A program made the position numbers and the translations under genes. Positions 35,020 to 44,050 of a stretch of DNA of 64,000 bases are shown piece by piece. Where the stretch lies: contig JBPKMA010000004.1 in assembly GCA_051293835.1 (NCBI GenBank), forward strand, positions 62,001-126,000, written 5' to 3'. The notes beneath the pieces are model-generated. The model did no database searches and was not told the origin of the DNA. It was given only the letters and a program-made list of their open reading frames with translations. This DNA is from DATLZU01 sp051293835 (GTDB taxonomy: Bacteria > Nitrospirota > Nitrospiria > Nitrospirales > Nitrospiraceae). The stretch's first letter is position 1. Every line of letters starts with the position of its first letter.

Positions 35020-35286
35020 ATGAGAACACGAATGGTTCCCTGCAGTCGGACCGTGACATTGCTCACCGCCTATCCGTTCGACTTGCCCGCTGGACAGACG
35101 GATCGCAAGGTACGTCGGCATCAGCGCGCATGTCCTCGATGTGCGTCGTGGGTACGCTCCATGCGAGCGGCGATGGCGTTCTTCGGCACCGCTCCCACGA
35201 TCGAAGCGCCGGCTTCCGTGCGCCGGCAGGTCGAGGCCGTGCTGGGCGGCACGTCCGGGTCGATGGTCAGCAGGAGGGAAACATGA
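35020..35286 (+). CDS. Anti-sigma-factor-like zinc-finger protein, possibly decayed
   Basis: An open frame of 88 residues from the ATG at 35020 (or 35032) with MVPCSRTVTLLTAYPFDLPA, then RRHQRACPRCASWVRSM and a hydrophobic/charged tail. The His...Cys-x2-Cys pattern plus the early Cys matches the zf-HC2 domain of ECF anti-sigma factors. It is in frame with the preceding sigma-like pseudogene, apparently through loss of a stop, and overlaps the next pseudogene start as ATGA. With both neighbours broken it is probably no longer functional, although the frame itself is intact. Confidence 0.45.
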   Translation: MRTRMVPCSRTVTLLTAYPFDLPAGQTDRKVRRHQRACPRCASWVRSMRAAMAFFGTAPTIEAPASVRRQVEAVLGGTSGSMVSRRET

Positions 35287-36212
35287 TCACACGCTCGGAC
35301 ATCGACACCTTGTTGGCCAGAGAACCGACTCCCGGGAGCCCCGTGCTCAGCGCGTATCTCGAGGTGGACCAAGTTTGTGGCGCGAGCTGCGCGTCAGGTT
35401 ACACAACATGGGTTCTGGAGTAACACCCCGTCCATCCGCCCGCGTTGGACGCGCCGGATGAGCACCACCGGTACGGGGTGATCCTCACCGACCGTGCCCG
35501 CGCGCGTCGCTTTACAGTGTTCCTGGGAGAGATTGCAGAACACACGTGCGTGTTCGCGGCTAGGGATGTCCATCTCGTGAAGAGTGTCGGAACCGACTGG
35601 CTGTGGTCGCACCAACAGTTTCAACGCAACGCGGACACGCACACCTGTGGCATCTGAAATGCGTAGCCCGGGAGACGGATCGGCTCTTCACTGAGTACGC
35701 CTTTGACCGGCTGGTGTTGGCCGGCCCGGCGGAAGCAACGGCCGAATTGCGGAGGCTGCTCCCTAAACGCCTCCGGACGCAGGCAGTGGTGGAACTGCTT
35801 CTGCCGATCGACGCTGGTCCCTCCAATGTCCTGAACGCGCTCCTGCCCGTCATCCAGCACGTCGAACGGACGAGCACGAGTTGGTCGAATCGTTGATCGC
35901 CTCGGTCAGCAAAAACGAGCGCGCGGTGATCGGGCTGGATGACACCCTGCCTTCGTCCAGAAGACCCGCGGCTGACAACTGGGGCTCGCCAAGGGCATTC
36001 AGAGCGAGGGATGGGAGGGCGAGCATTGCGCAGCCCTCTTTTCACAGGAACGGGACATGTGCGCCTATTGCAACAGTCTTCTTCGTCAGGTGCCCGACCT
36101 CGTCGCCCGAGCAGCCGATCGCGCCTTTGAACAGGATCCTGTAGTCGAACAGATACGAGGAAAAGCTGCAGCGAGACTGCGGGCGGCCGGGGGTATCGGC
36201 AGATGCAGGTGA
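35283..36212 (+). pseudogene. Decayed bacterial eRF1-like (baeRF/Vms1-type) gene
   Basis: The N-terminus MITRSDIDTLLA..PVLSAYLEVDQ from ATG 35283 is that of baeRF-type proteins. Later fragments in shifting frames are HRYGVILTDRARARRFTVF (about 35466-35520), WLWSHQQFQRNADTH, WHLKCVARETDRLFTEYAFD (from about 35648), ELVESLIASVSKNERAVIG (about 35880) and the final zinc-ribbon part CAALFSQERDMCAYCNSLL ending at TGA 36210-36212. At least four frame changes, one stop (TAA near 35421) and probably a deletion after YLEVDQ break it. Relatives act near the ribosome as release or rescue factors. Confidence 0.6.
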
Positions 36213-37133
36213 ACGCCGTCCACGATGGGAGAAGCGGTCCGCGAAAAAGGCGACAGCCCCGCGACTCGATCGGTTGACCATGCGATCCCTCGGAAATCGG
36301 GTTGCGCGTTGACCGCGCGGCGATGGCCATCCCAACCCGCGGCTCGCGCGCCCAATTGCCCGCGCACTCTCGGAAAGCTTCTGGAGGGTCTTGTCTGGCA
36401 AAGAGCGACTCCGCCCTTCCGACCGGAGTCTCTCTGGACAAGAACCGGGTGCATCGTGGCAGAGCAAGCAGTGCATAAATATTCGCCTGTGCAAGACGGT
36501 GGATGGTCCGGCCCTGGCATCTCGCGGCCTGCACGGTCTTCCTCGGATTCCCGACCGGCCGTGGAACAAAACAGGACCGAATGGCCATTACGTGCTCCGC
36601 CGGCAGGTCACGGACGCACGGTTATCACGAACATGAACCCGGAGCACTTACCCAACGCCAAGCGAAAACGCTGGCAGGACAGCACGGTTCAGGCGCTGCC
36701 GAACGCGATCCTCATCGACCTTCGCCCTAAAGGCCCTGGCGGAATCTATGCGGTTCGCGGCCTGATCGAGCTTCGAAGTCTGTATGAAACCTGAACTTTG
36801 TGGCGCACACACTGGCACAGACACCCGAATACGGAGTCGAGCCCGATCCATGGAGCTGCTTTCACGGATTGAACCCGGTACGCACGCTTGCGATCCACAC
36901 AAGCGAGTCCGCTCCCACAGATGCCGCTTTGGCGGACCCGTATAACGGACGCGTCTATTGGACGCGCCCGTGACCCGAGGGCAAGCTGGGACCAGCGCAG
37001 CGTTCGCGCTGGTCTACCAATTGTTCCAATTGACCGTCACCGACGTCTCCCGTGCCATGGTCCCCGCCATTGCCATCTCCAAGTAACCCGTTCCCCCGCC
37101 CCCGCAGAAGCCCCGTCATGCCCGGGTCGCGCG
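36213..37133. other. 921 bp without a recognisable gene
   Basis: Several short open frames exist on both strands, but none carries a motif I recognise, has a ribosome binding site, or resembles the codon pattern of the neighbours. Fragments such as GGIYAVRGLIELRSLYET (about 36738-36791) and AAFALVYQLFQLTVTDVSRA (about 37000-37060) could be remnants of further decayed genes, given the broken locus to the left. This is treated as non-coding or eroded sequence. Confidence 0.45.
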
Positions 37134-39854
37134 CTACGGATGGGCAGCACGCCAATTTTTCCCCACTCCCACATCCACCTTCAGCGGCACCGAGAGCCCC
37201 AACTTGGGCCCGACAGCTTCCATCTCGGTTTTCACAAGCTGCTTCGCGTGAGCCAGCTCGTGCTCTGGCGTCTCGAAGATCAGCTCATCGTGGACCTGAA
37301 GGATCATCTTGGTGCCAGGCAGTTCGGCACGGAGCCGTTTGTGGACGTCGATCATGGCGACTTTGATCAGATCGGCCGCGGAGCCTTGAATCGGGCTGTT
37401 CACCGCCATGCGTTCGCCGAAGTTGCGCTGGGTCGGATCGGCGCTCCGCAGTTCGGGGATCGGCCTTCGGCGGCCGAGGATCGTCGTGGTGTACCCTTTC
37501 TCTTTGGCCTCGGCGACAGTGCGATCCAGGAGGGCTTTCACGCCCGCGTACCGCTCGAAGTATGTGTCGATGTATTTCTTCGCCTCGGCCTGCGAGACAC
37601 CGATGTTCTGCGCCAGACCGAACGGGCTGATCCCGTACACGATCCCGAAGACGACGGTCTTGGCCGCCCGCCGCATCTCCCGGGTGATCTGCTCCGGCGG
37701 CAGCCGGAAAATCTCCACCGCCGTCGCCGTGTGAATATCTTCGCCCCGCTCAAATACCCGCAACAACCGCTCATCCTGGGAGAGATGGGCGAGAATGCGC
37801 GGCTCGATTTGGCTGTAGTCGGCGCACACCAGTAGATGACCGGGCGGTGCGATGAAGGCTTCGCGGATCCGGAGTCCGTATTCTCCTTTCACAGGAATGT
37901 TCTGCAAATTGGGCTCAGTCGAAGACAGGCGCCCGGTCGCGGCCACGGCCTGGTTCAAGGACGTATGCAGCCGGCCCGTCTCGGGATTGACAAGCTGCGG
38001 GAGCGCATCGACATAGGTGGACTTGAGCTTGCTGAGGCTGCGATAGTTGAGAATCAGCGCCGGCAGTTCATGTTGGGTCGCCAACTGCGTCAGCGTGTCT
38101 TCGTCGGTCGAATAGCCTGTCTTGGTCTTGCGGATCGGCGTGAGGCCCAGTTTGTCGAAGAGCACGGCCGCGAGCTGTTTGGGCGAATTGATGTTGAATT
38201 CCCCGCCCGCGAAATGCGCGATCGTTTCCATCATCCGATCGAGCTCCCGTTCCAACTCTTTGCTGAGCTGCTCGAGCGCCCGCACGTCGAGCAGGAACCC
38301 GTTGCGCTCGATCTCAGCCAGCACCGGCACGAGCGGCATTTCCACGTCTTCGAAGAGTCGCCAACTTCCTTGCTCTTGCAGCCGTTCTTTCTGTAGCGGC
38401 ACAAGCCGGAGAATCACCGACGCCGATTCGGCCGCCAGCTCGGCCGTCCGCTGTTTGGCTTCGTCGCCGGACTCGTCGAACAACCGCCCCAGCGTTTCGT
38501 TTTCGGTTGACGCGGTCGCCTGTCCAGCCCCCAGCCGATAGCCGAGCAGGTCCATCGCCACCGTCTCCAGCGAATGGGACCGGCGATTGGGGTTCAACAG
38601 ATAATCGGCGATCATCGTATCGAACCAGGGCGGCCCCAGCTCCCATCCGGCCCGGCCCAAGGCGAGCAGGGCCAACTTCAGATCGTGCACCGCTTTGAGT
38701 CGTGTCGGACTCTTGAGCAGATCGGCCAGCGGCTCCAGAAGAGCATGGACCGGTTCGGGCCGACCGGCGCGAAGCGAATCCGGGTGAGGTGGTGCCGCAA
38801 AGACTGTCACGCCGTTGGACACACTCACGGCGAGGCCCTGGAGGATCGCCCGTGCTCCCGCCGGTTCCGAGGTACCGTCTGCGCCGCTGCAGACGCACTG
38901 GAGCGCCACCATATCCGTCTCCCCAACCGTATCGACGAAACGTCGCGCTTCGGCCGAGTCCTTGATCATGCGGACCTCGGAGCCAAGCGCATCGGCGGCG
39001 GTCCCGGCCGGCTGGAGCGTTTTGAGCAGGCTGGTGAACTCGAGCTCCCGCAGCAGGGCGATCAGTTCTTCTCCATAGGCTGGCCGGATGGCAAATTGTC
39101 CCGGATTGAATTCAAGGGGCGCGTTCGTCTGAATCGTCGCGAGCCGCCGACTCAAGCGGGCGTTGTTGGCCTGTTCGATCAGCAAGGCTCTGGTCCTTGG
39201 GGAGGTGACCTCTTCCACACGCCGCAACAGCTCGTCGATGCTGCCGAACTGTGTGATCAGCTTGATCGCCGTCTTTTCGCCGATCCCTTTGACTCCGGGA
39301 ATGTTATCGGTGGCATCGCCCATCAGCCCCATCACCTCCACGACCCTGGCCGGCTCGACGCCGAACCGTTCACGGCACTCGGCTTCGCCGTACCATTTGT
39401 CCTTGACCGGATCGTAAATGCGGACATGCGGGGTCAGCAGTTGGAACATATCCTTGTCGCCGGTGACGATGACGACATCGAACCCCGCCGCCTCCGCCTT
39501 GCGTGAGAGGGTGCCGATCAGATCGTCCGCCTCGTAGCCGGCCAGTCGCACGGCGGGGAGCCCGAATGCCTCCACCACGCGATGGATGTACGGAATCTGC
39601 GCGCTCATTCCCTCCGGCATTGGCGGCCGCTGGGCCTTGTAGTCCTTGAACTCATCGTGGCGCAGGGTCGGCCCCTTTTCATCGAACACCACGGCCAAGC
39701 CGTCCGGCCGATGCTCGCGGAGAATCTTCATCAGCATCGTGGTGAAGCCATAGACTGCGTTGGTCTGGAGGCCCTTGGAATTCGACAGCGGCGGGAGCGC
39801 AAAGAAGGCGCGATAGACATAGGCGCTGCCGTCGATGAGATAGAGCGTGGGCAT
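37134..39854 (-). CDS. polA: DNA polymerase I
   Basis: A 906-residue enzyme for Okazaki-fragment processing and gap repair. I chose ATG 39854 (MPTLYLIDGSAYVYRAFFAL); the longer open frame overruns the neighbour. The 5' nuclease domain (1-about 290) is intact (VVIVTGDKDMFQLL, GLMGDATDNIPGVKGIGEK). The 3'-5' exonuclease domain (about 300-490) lacks the DxE motif and seems inactive. The polymerase domain has motif A as DYSQIEPRILAHLS, where most homologues have IELR, motif B RRAAKTVVFGIVYG, with V where N is usual, and motif C LQVHDELIFE. The previous gene on minus is a small membrane protein 26 bp away. Confidence 0.96.
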   Translation of the reverse strand: MPTLYLIDGSAYVYRAFFALPPLSNSKGLQTNAVYGFTTMLMKILREHRPDGLAVVFDEKGPTLRHDEFKDYKAQRPPMPEGMSAQIPYIHRVVEAFGLPAVRLAGYEADDLIGTLSRKAEAAGFDVVIVTGDKDMFQLLTPHVRIYDPVKDKWYGEAECRERFGVEPARVVEVMGLMGDATDNIPGVKGIGEKTAIKLITQFGSIDELLRRVEEVTSPRTRALLIEQANNARLSRRLATIQTNAPLEFNPGQFAIRPAYGEELIALLRELEFTSLLKTLQPAGTAADALGSEVRMIKDSAEARRFVDTVGETDMVALQCVCSGADGTSEPAGARAILQGLAVSVSNGVTVFAAPPHPDSLRAGRPEPVHALLEPLADLLKSPTRLKAVHDLKLALLALGRAGWELGPPWFDTMIADYLLNPNRRSHSLETVAMDLLGYRLGAGQATASTENETLGRLFDESGDEAKQRTAELAAESASVILRLVPLQKERLQEQGSWRLFEDVEMPLVPVLAEIERNGFLLDVRALEQLSKELERELDRMMETIAHFAGGEFNINSPKQLAAVLFDKLGLTPIRKTKTGYSTDEDTLTQLATQHELPALILNYRSLSKLKSTYVDALPQLVNPETGRLHTSLNQAVAATGRLSSTEPNLQNIPVKGEYGLRIREAFIAPPGHLLVCADYSQIEPRILAHLSQDERLLRVFERGEDIHTATAVEIFRLPPEQITREMRRAAKTVVFGIVYGISPFGLAQNIGVSQAEAKKYIDTYFERYAGVKALLDRTVAEAKEKGYTTTILGRRRPIPELRSADPTQRNFGERMAVNSPIQGSAADLIKVAMIDVHKRLRAELPGTKMILQVHDELIFETPEHELAHAKQLVKTEMEAVGPKLGLSVPLKVDVGVGKNWRAAHP

Positions 39855-39880
39855 GTCAAGTTGTCTGGTTGATCCGGGTT

Positions 39881-40291
39881 CTACGGATCGTCTTTCACTG
39901 TCAGCGGCGGCTTGCCGAATTTCCCCCGCATCGCGTTGATGGCCTGGAGCACGGTCGGCCGCCCAATCAGCTTCGCTTCCAAGCGGCGCTTGCCAGGAAA
40001 ATCCATCAACGAGACGCCAATCAGCATCGTCAGAATCCCTTGACCCGGCAGAAACAGCATGGCGACACCGGCCAGAAAGAAAATCACGCCAATGGCGTTC
40101 TTGGCAATCAGCCCGATCATCCGCAGAATCGGGTGTCGGTCTTTCATCCAGGCCCTCGGCACGCGGACATCGAAATAGTCGGCCGGAAGCCTGACCAACA
40201 CATACGGAATGGCGATAAGGGTCCCGATAAAGCCGACCAGCGACAGAACGGCCAGCCAGGCCAGGAGGGTGTCCCACGAGAGCGCTTCCAT
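39881..40291 (-). CDS. Small membrane protein of the PGPGW family
   Basis: A 136-residue protein with three or four hydrophobic helices: TLLAWLAVLSLVGFIGTLIA, then IAKNAIGVIFFLAGVAMLFL and ILTMLIGVSLM. The sequence FLPGQGILTMLIGVSLMDFP is the signature of PGPGW-type putative transmembrane proteins, which have no assigned activity. The C-terminal tail is positively charged and cytoplasmic. It is upstream of polA on the same strand and divergent from hutH, with an inverted repeat between them. Confidence 0.8.
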   Translation of the reverse strand: MEALSWDTLLAWLAVLSLVGFIGTLIAIPYVLVRLPADYFDVRVPRAWMKDRHPILRMIGLIAKNAIGVIFFLAGVAMLFLPGQGILTMLIGVSLMDFPGKRRLEAKLIGRPTVLQAINAMRGKFGKPPLTVKDDP

Positions 40292-40320
40292 CGGGCGCGC
40301 ATCCTAGCAAAGGCTTCCAG

Positions 40321-40349
40321 AAAAAGTCATGGGGCTCCTTTGACTTTTT
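40321..40349. repeat. Inverted repeat in the hutH upstream region
   Basis: AAAAAGTCA (40321-40329) and TGACTTTTT (40341-40349) are perfect inverted arms 11 bp apart, in the 90-bp gap between the divergent membrane-protein gene and hutH. They could bind a regulator. Confidence 0.45.
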
Positions 40350-40359
40350 CCGGATCTTC

Positions 40360-40379
40360 CGGCGGGCTATAATCCGCCG
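40360..40379 (+). promoter_or_regulatory. hutH -10 box framed by an inverted repeat
   Basis: A perfect TATAAT (40368-40373) lies eight bases before the hutH ATG, flanked by CGGCGG (40360-40365) and CCGCCG (40374-40379). Transcription would start at or next to the ATG, giving a leaderless or near-leaderless mRNA. A TTGACT stands 22 bp upstream, too far to be a normal -35. The arms may form an operator. Confidence 0.45.
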
Positions 40380-40381
40380 CC

Positions 40382-41920
40382 ATGAAGCCGTTGACGTTGA
40401 CCGGCGAAGACCTGACGCTCGCATCCTTCTACGACGTCGTGGTGGGCCGTCGCCCGGTCCGGCTGGCACCCCTCGCCAAGCGCCGCATGACGGCCGCCTA
40501 CCAGGTGATCAAGCGGGTGGCGGCGCGTTCCGATCCCGTCTACGGCGTTACGACTGGTTTCGGCAAGCTGGCCGATCAGCGCATCTCACCGTCCGACATC
40601 CGTCAACTCCAGATAAATCTGGTCCGCAGCCACGCTGCCGGTGTCGGCGATCCGCTCAGCCGCGAAGAGACACGCGGTATGCTGCTCCTACGCGCCAACG
40701 TGCTGGCGCGGGGACACAGCGGCGTCCGACCAGCGATCGTGGAGTCGCTGTTGACCCTGCTCAACCACGATATCCTGCCGGTGATCCCTTCCCGAGGATC
40801 GGTCGGTGCGAGCGGCGATCTTGCCCCGCTCGCCCACCTCGCGCTGATTTTGATCGGGGAAGGCGAAGCCTTCGTCGGTTCGCGCCGCGTGCCAGGACGG
40901 GCTGCGCTTGCGCAGGTCGGTTTGAAGCCTCTACACTTAGAGGCGAAGGAAGGGCTGTCGCTCCTCAACGGCACCCAGGCGACGCTCGCGGTCGGGTTGC
41001 TGGCCTTGCGCCGTTGCGAGCTGCTGGTCGACGCCGCCGATGTGGCCGGCGCCCTGTCACTGGAAGCTTTAAAAGGGACGCCGGTCGCGTTCGACCCGCG
41101 CATCCATCGACTGCGTCCGTATCGGGGGCAACGCACGGTTGCGGCCAATCTGCGGGTCCTCGTGGCCGGGAGCGAGATCCGCATCTCGCACCTGCGCTGT
41201 CCGCGCGTGCAGGATGCCTATAGTCTCCGCTGTATGCCGCAGGTACACGGCGCTGTGCGTGACGCACTCGATCACGTCCGTAGAACCTTGTGCATCGAAA
41301 TGAACAGTGTGACGGACAATCCTCTGGTTTTCGCCGAAGGGGAGGAAGTACTGTCCGGCGGAAATTTTCACGGGCAGCCGCTCGGTCTGGCGCTCGATTA
41401 TTTGGCCATCGCCATGACCGAACTGGCCAGCATCTCCGAGCGGCGCATCGAGCGCCTGATCAATCCCGAGTACGGCGATTTGCCTCCATTCCTAAGCCCA
41501 GACCCGGGCCTGAACTCTGGTTTCATGCTGGCGCAGGTCACGGCCGCGGCTTTAGCCTCGGAGAACAAGGTGCTCTCGCACCCGGCCTCGGTCGATTCGA
41601 TTCCCACGTCCGGGAACCAGGAAGATCATGTCAGTATGGGCATGGGATCGGCGTTGAAGTTGAAGCAGATCCTGTCTAACACGGAATACATCCTGGCAAT
41701 CGAACTGTTGTGCGCAGCTCAGGGAGTGGAATTCCATCGCCCTTTGCAACCCGGCGTAGGAAGCCGCCGGACCCTTCAACTCATCAGGCAGCAGGTTCCG
41801 CGTGTCGTGCAGGACCGTGTTCTGGCGCCCGACATCGAGCGGGTCCGGAGCTTGGTGGCGAGCGGCGCACTGACCGCCGTGCTCTCCGATTCCAAGCGCA
41901 GACGAAGGAGACCGTCATGA
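40382..41920 (+). CDS. hutH: Histidine ammonia-lyase
   Basis: A 512-residue enzyme that removes ammonia from L-histidine to give trans-urocanate, step 1 of histidine breakdown. The MIO prosthetic group forms from the Ala-Ser-Gly in GSVGASGDLAPLAHLAL (about 142). Other family features are YGVTTGFGKLAD near the N-terminus, NEMN-like SVTDNPLVF, and QEDHVSMG near the C-terminus. The ATG is eight bases after a TATAAT box. It overlaps the next gene by four bases (ATGA at 41917). Confidence 0.97.
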   Translation: MKPLTLTGEDLTLASFYDVVVGRRPVRLAPLAKRRMTAAYQVIKRVAARSDPVYGVTTGFGKLADQRISPSDIRQLQINLVRSHAAGVGDPLSREETRGMLLLRANVLARGHSGVRPAIVESLLTLLNHDILPVIPSRGSVGASGDLAPLAHLALILIGEGEAFVGSRRVPGRAALAQVGLKPLHLEAKEGLSLLNGTQATLAVGLLALRRCELLVDAADVAGALSLEALKGTPVAFDPRIHRLRPYRGQRTVAANLRVLVAGSEIRISHLRCPRVQDAYSLRCMPQVHGAVRDALDHVRRTLCIEMNSVTDNPLVFAEGEEVLSGGNFHGQPLGLALDYLAIAMTELASISERRIERLINPEYGDLPPFLSPDPGLNSGFMLAQVTAAALASENKVLSHPASVDSIPTSGNQEDHVSMGMGSALKLKQILSNTEYILAIELLCAAQGVEFHRPLQPGVGSRRTLQLIRQQVPRVVQDRVLAPDIERVRSLVASGALTAVLSDSKRRRRRPS

Positions 41921-42333
41921 ACGACCGGAGCCCAATTCTTCGCACGCTGAGACGGACACTTGCGACCGGCTTGCCGCCTCTCCTATCAGTTGTCTTGACC
42001 GGAGCAGCCGGCACAATTCCCATGTTTGCAACCCGGTCCGTCGCCGCCGAGAGCGCCGACCTGGTGGTTGAAGTGAGCAAGCGAGGGACGGTCAGCTCGG
42101 GCACCTTCGCGAAAGAAGTCTCCATCCGGAAAGGCGCCAGGGAGTGGTTCATGATGATCGAGGTCACTCCTGAGAACACGGTGGTGGTCCGTCAGGAAAA
42201 AGACAACGAGACCTACATCGTGGACGAGAGCGAGAACCACGACCGCGCCATGACCTCGGGTGAAGTGGACGCTGCCATCGACGCCTTTATCAACGGGGTC
42301 AAAGCTCAGGTCAAGACGGAGAAACAGAAATGA
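41917..42333 (+). CDS. Exported protein encoded between hutH and hutU
   Basis: A 138-residue protein, overlapping hutH at its start and hutU at its end by ATGA junctions, with GAAGGAG before the ATG. The N-terminus is a signal peptide (TGLPPLLSVVLTGAAGTIPM to VAA). The mature part is small and charged: LVVEVSKRGTVSSGTFAKEV, WFMMIEVTPENTVVV, then ETYIVDE and a helix. I recognise no family. Its locking between two cytoplasmic histidine-degradation enzymes is unexpected and suggests co-regulation with histidine use. Confidence 0.75.
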   Translation: MNDRSPILRTLRRTLATGLPPLLSVVLTGAAGTIPMFATRSVAAESADLVVEVSKRGTVSSGTFAKEVSIRKGAREWFMMIEVTPENTVVVRQEKDNETYIVDESENHDRAMTSGEVDAAIDAFINGVKAQVKTEKQK

Positions 42334-43976
42334 TCCGGGCGCCGCGCGGGCCGACACTTTCCTGCAAAGGCTGGCCGCAGGAAGCCGCGCTCCGCATGCT
42401 GATGAACAACTTGGACGACGAGGTCGCGGAGAACCCGCGCGAGCTCGTCGTCTACGGTGGGAGCGGCAAGGCTGTACGCAACTGGGACGCCTACCACGCC
42501 ATTGTCCGCGAGCTGCAAGCTTTGGACCACGATCAGACCCTGCTCGTACAATCAGGCAAACCGGTGGGCGTTCTTCGCACACATGAGTGGGCACCGCGAG
42601 TATTGATCGCCAATTCCCACCTGGTCGGCCGATGGGCCACCTGGGAAGAGTTCCATCGGCTGGAAGGGTTGGGCTTGATCATGTTTGGCCAGATGACAGC
42701 CGGATCGTGGATGTATATCGGCACGCAAGGCATCGTGCAGGGGACATACGAAACGTTCGCCGCGGCGGCGGCGAAGCATTTCGGCGGCGATCTCGCGGGA
42801 CGATTCGTCCTGACCGGCGGCATGGGGGGCATGGGGGGAGCCCAGCCACTGGCCGCCACTATGAACGGCGCTGCCATTCTGTGCGTCGAAGTGGATCCAC
42901 TCCGGATCGAACGTCGGATCAAGACCCGCTATTGCGACCGGATGACCGCTTCGGTGGACGAGGCGCTTGCCTGGATCATGGCGGCCCGGGCGAAGAGGGA
43001 ACCGCTGTCCGTTGGGTTGGTGGGCAACTGCGCGGAGGTCCTGCCCGACCTTGTGCGTCGCGGCGTGGTACCGGACCTCGTCACGGACCAGACTGCGGCC
43101 CATGACCCGCTCAACGGATACATCCCGGCTGGCCTCTCCCTCGCTGCGGCGGCTGAGTTGCGGCAACGCAAGCCGTCTGAATATGTCGAGCGGGCGTTGG
43201 ATTCGATCGCGACGCATGTGCTGGCCATGCTGGCTATGCAAAAATCCGGCGCGATCGTGTTCGACTATGGCAACAACATCCGGACGATGGCATTTCAGCG
43301 GGGCGTCAAAGACGCCTATGCCTTCCCCAGTTTTGTGCCCGCCTATATCAGGCCCCTGTTTTGCGAGGGCACGGGGCCGTTTCGCTGGATCGCGTTGTCG
43401 GGCGACCCCTCAGACATCGCCGTCATCGATCAAGCGGCCCTGGAGCTGTTCCCAAACAACGCACGGCTGCAACGGTGGATCACGCTGGCGCGCGAACGGG
43501 TGGCATTCCAGGGATTGCCGGCGCGGATCTGTTGGCTGGGATACGGTGAGCGCACAGCCATGGGGCTTCGGATCAATGAGCTGGTGCGCATCGGCAGGCT
43601 CAAGGTGCCAGTCGTTATCGGCCGCGATCATCTGGACGGAGGCTCGGTCGCTTCTCCCTATCGAGAAACGGAAGCCATGCGCGACGGCAGCGACGCCATC
43701 GCCGACTGGCCCATCCTCAATGCGCTCTTGAACACCGCCTCCGGGGCGTGCTGGGTTGCGCTTCACCACGGCGGCGGCGTGGGGATCGGCTACTCTTTGC
43801 ACGCAGGCCAGGCCACAGTAGCGGATGGCACGCCGGAAGCCGCTCGAAAGATCGAGCGCGTGCTCACGAACGATCCGGCCCTCGCTATTCTGCGGCATGC
43901 CGACGCCGGATATCCCGAAGCGATTACCGCGGCCACGCGTCATCGCCTGGATATCCCCATGACAAAATCTTCCTAG
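42330..43976 (+). CDS. hutU: Urocanate hydratase
   Basis: A 548-residue enzyme that hydrates urocanate to 4-imidazolone-5-propanoate, step 2 of histidine breakdown, using tightly bound NAD. Diagnostic stretches are VYGGSGKAVRNWDAYHAIV, TGGMGGMGGAQPLAATMNGA (NAD-binding) and DQTAAHDPLNGYIPAG, with the active-site region HHGGGVGIGYSLHAG near the C-terminus. Length matches the family. The start codon overlaps the preceding exported-protein gene by four bases. Confidence 0.97.
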   Translation: MIRAPRGPTLSCKGWPQEAALRMLMNNLDDEVAENPRELVVYGGSGKAVRNWDAYHAIVRELQALDHDQTLLVQSGKPVGVLRTHEWAPRVLIANSHLVGRWATWEEFHRLEGLGLIMFGQMTAGSWMYIGTQGIVQGTYETFAAAAAKHFGGDLAGRFVLTGGMGGMGGAQPLAATMNGAAILCVEVDPLRIERRIKTRYCDRMTASVDEALAWIMAARAKREPLSVGLVGNCAEVLPDLVRRGVVPDLVTDQTAAHDPLNGYIPAGLSLAAAAELRQRKPSEYVERALDSIATHVLAMLAMQKSGAIVFDYGNNIRTMAFQRGVKDAYAFPSFVPAYIRPLFCEGTGPFRWIALSGDPSDIAVIDQAALELFPNNARLQRWITLARERVAFQGLPARICWLGYGERTAMGLRINELVRIGRLKVPVVIGRDHLDGGSVASPYRETEAMRDGSDAIADWPILNALLNTASGACWVALHHGGGVGIGYSLHAGQATVADGTPEAARKIERVLTNDPALAILRHADAGYPEAITAATRHRLDIPMTKSS

Positions 43977-43993
43977 GCGCCAGCGTCAGCGGC

Positions 43994-44023
43994 TTGTGAA
44001 GGTTTTGACGCCGACGGTATAAT
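43994..44023 (+). promoter_or_regulatory. Promoter of the dsrE-like gene
   Basis: TTGTGA (43994-43999) and a perfect TATAAT (44018-44023) are 18 bp apart, starting a transcript about 20 bases before the GTG start. Confidence 0.6.
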
Positions 44024-44050
44024 CATCCCCCACAAGCCGAGGAAAAACCC

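Noticed and set aside
35560..36588. 342-residue minus-strand open frame
   Set aside because: It crosses the decayed eRF1-like gene, whose fragments on plus are recognisable; the minus translation is Arg/Ser-rich without motifs.
38574..39506. 310-residue plus-strand open frame
   Set aside because: Antisense to polA; no start signal and no similarity.
39855..40469. N-terminal extension of the polA reading frame to 1111 residues
   Set aside because: The extra 205 residues overlap the PGPGW membrane-protein gene in another frame and lack any polymerase-family similarity; the canonical start MPTLYLIDGS is at 39854.
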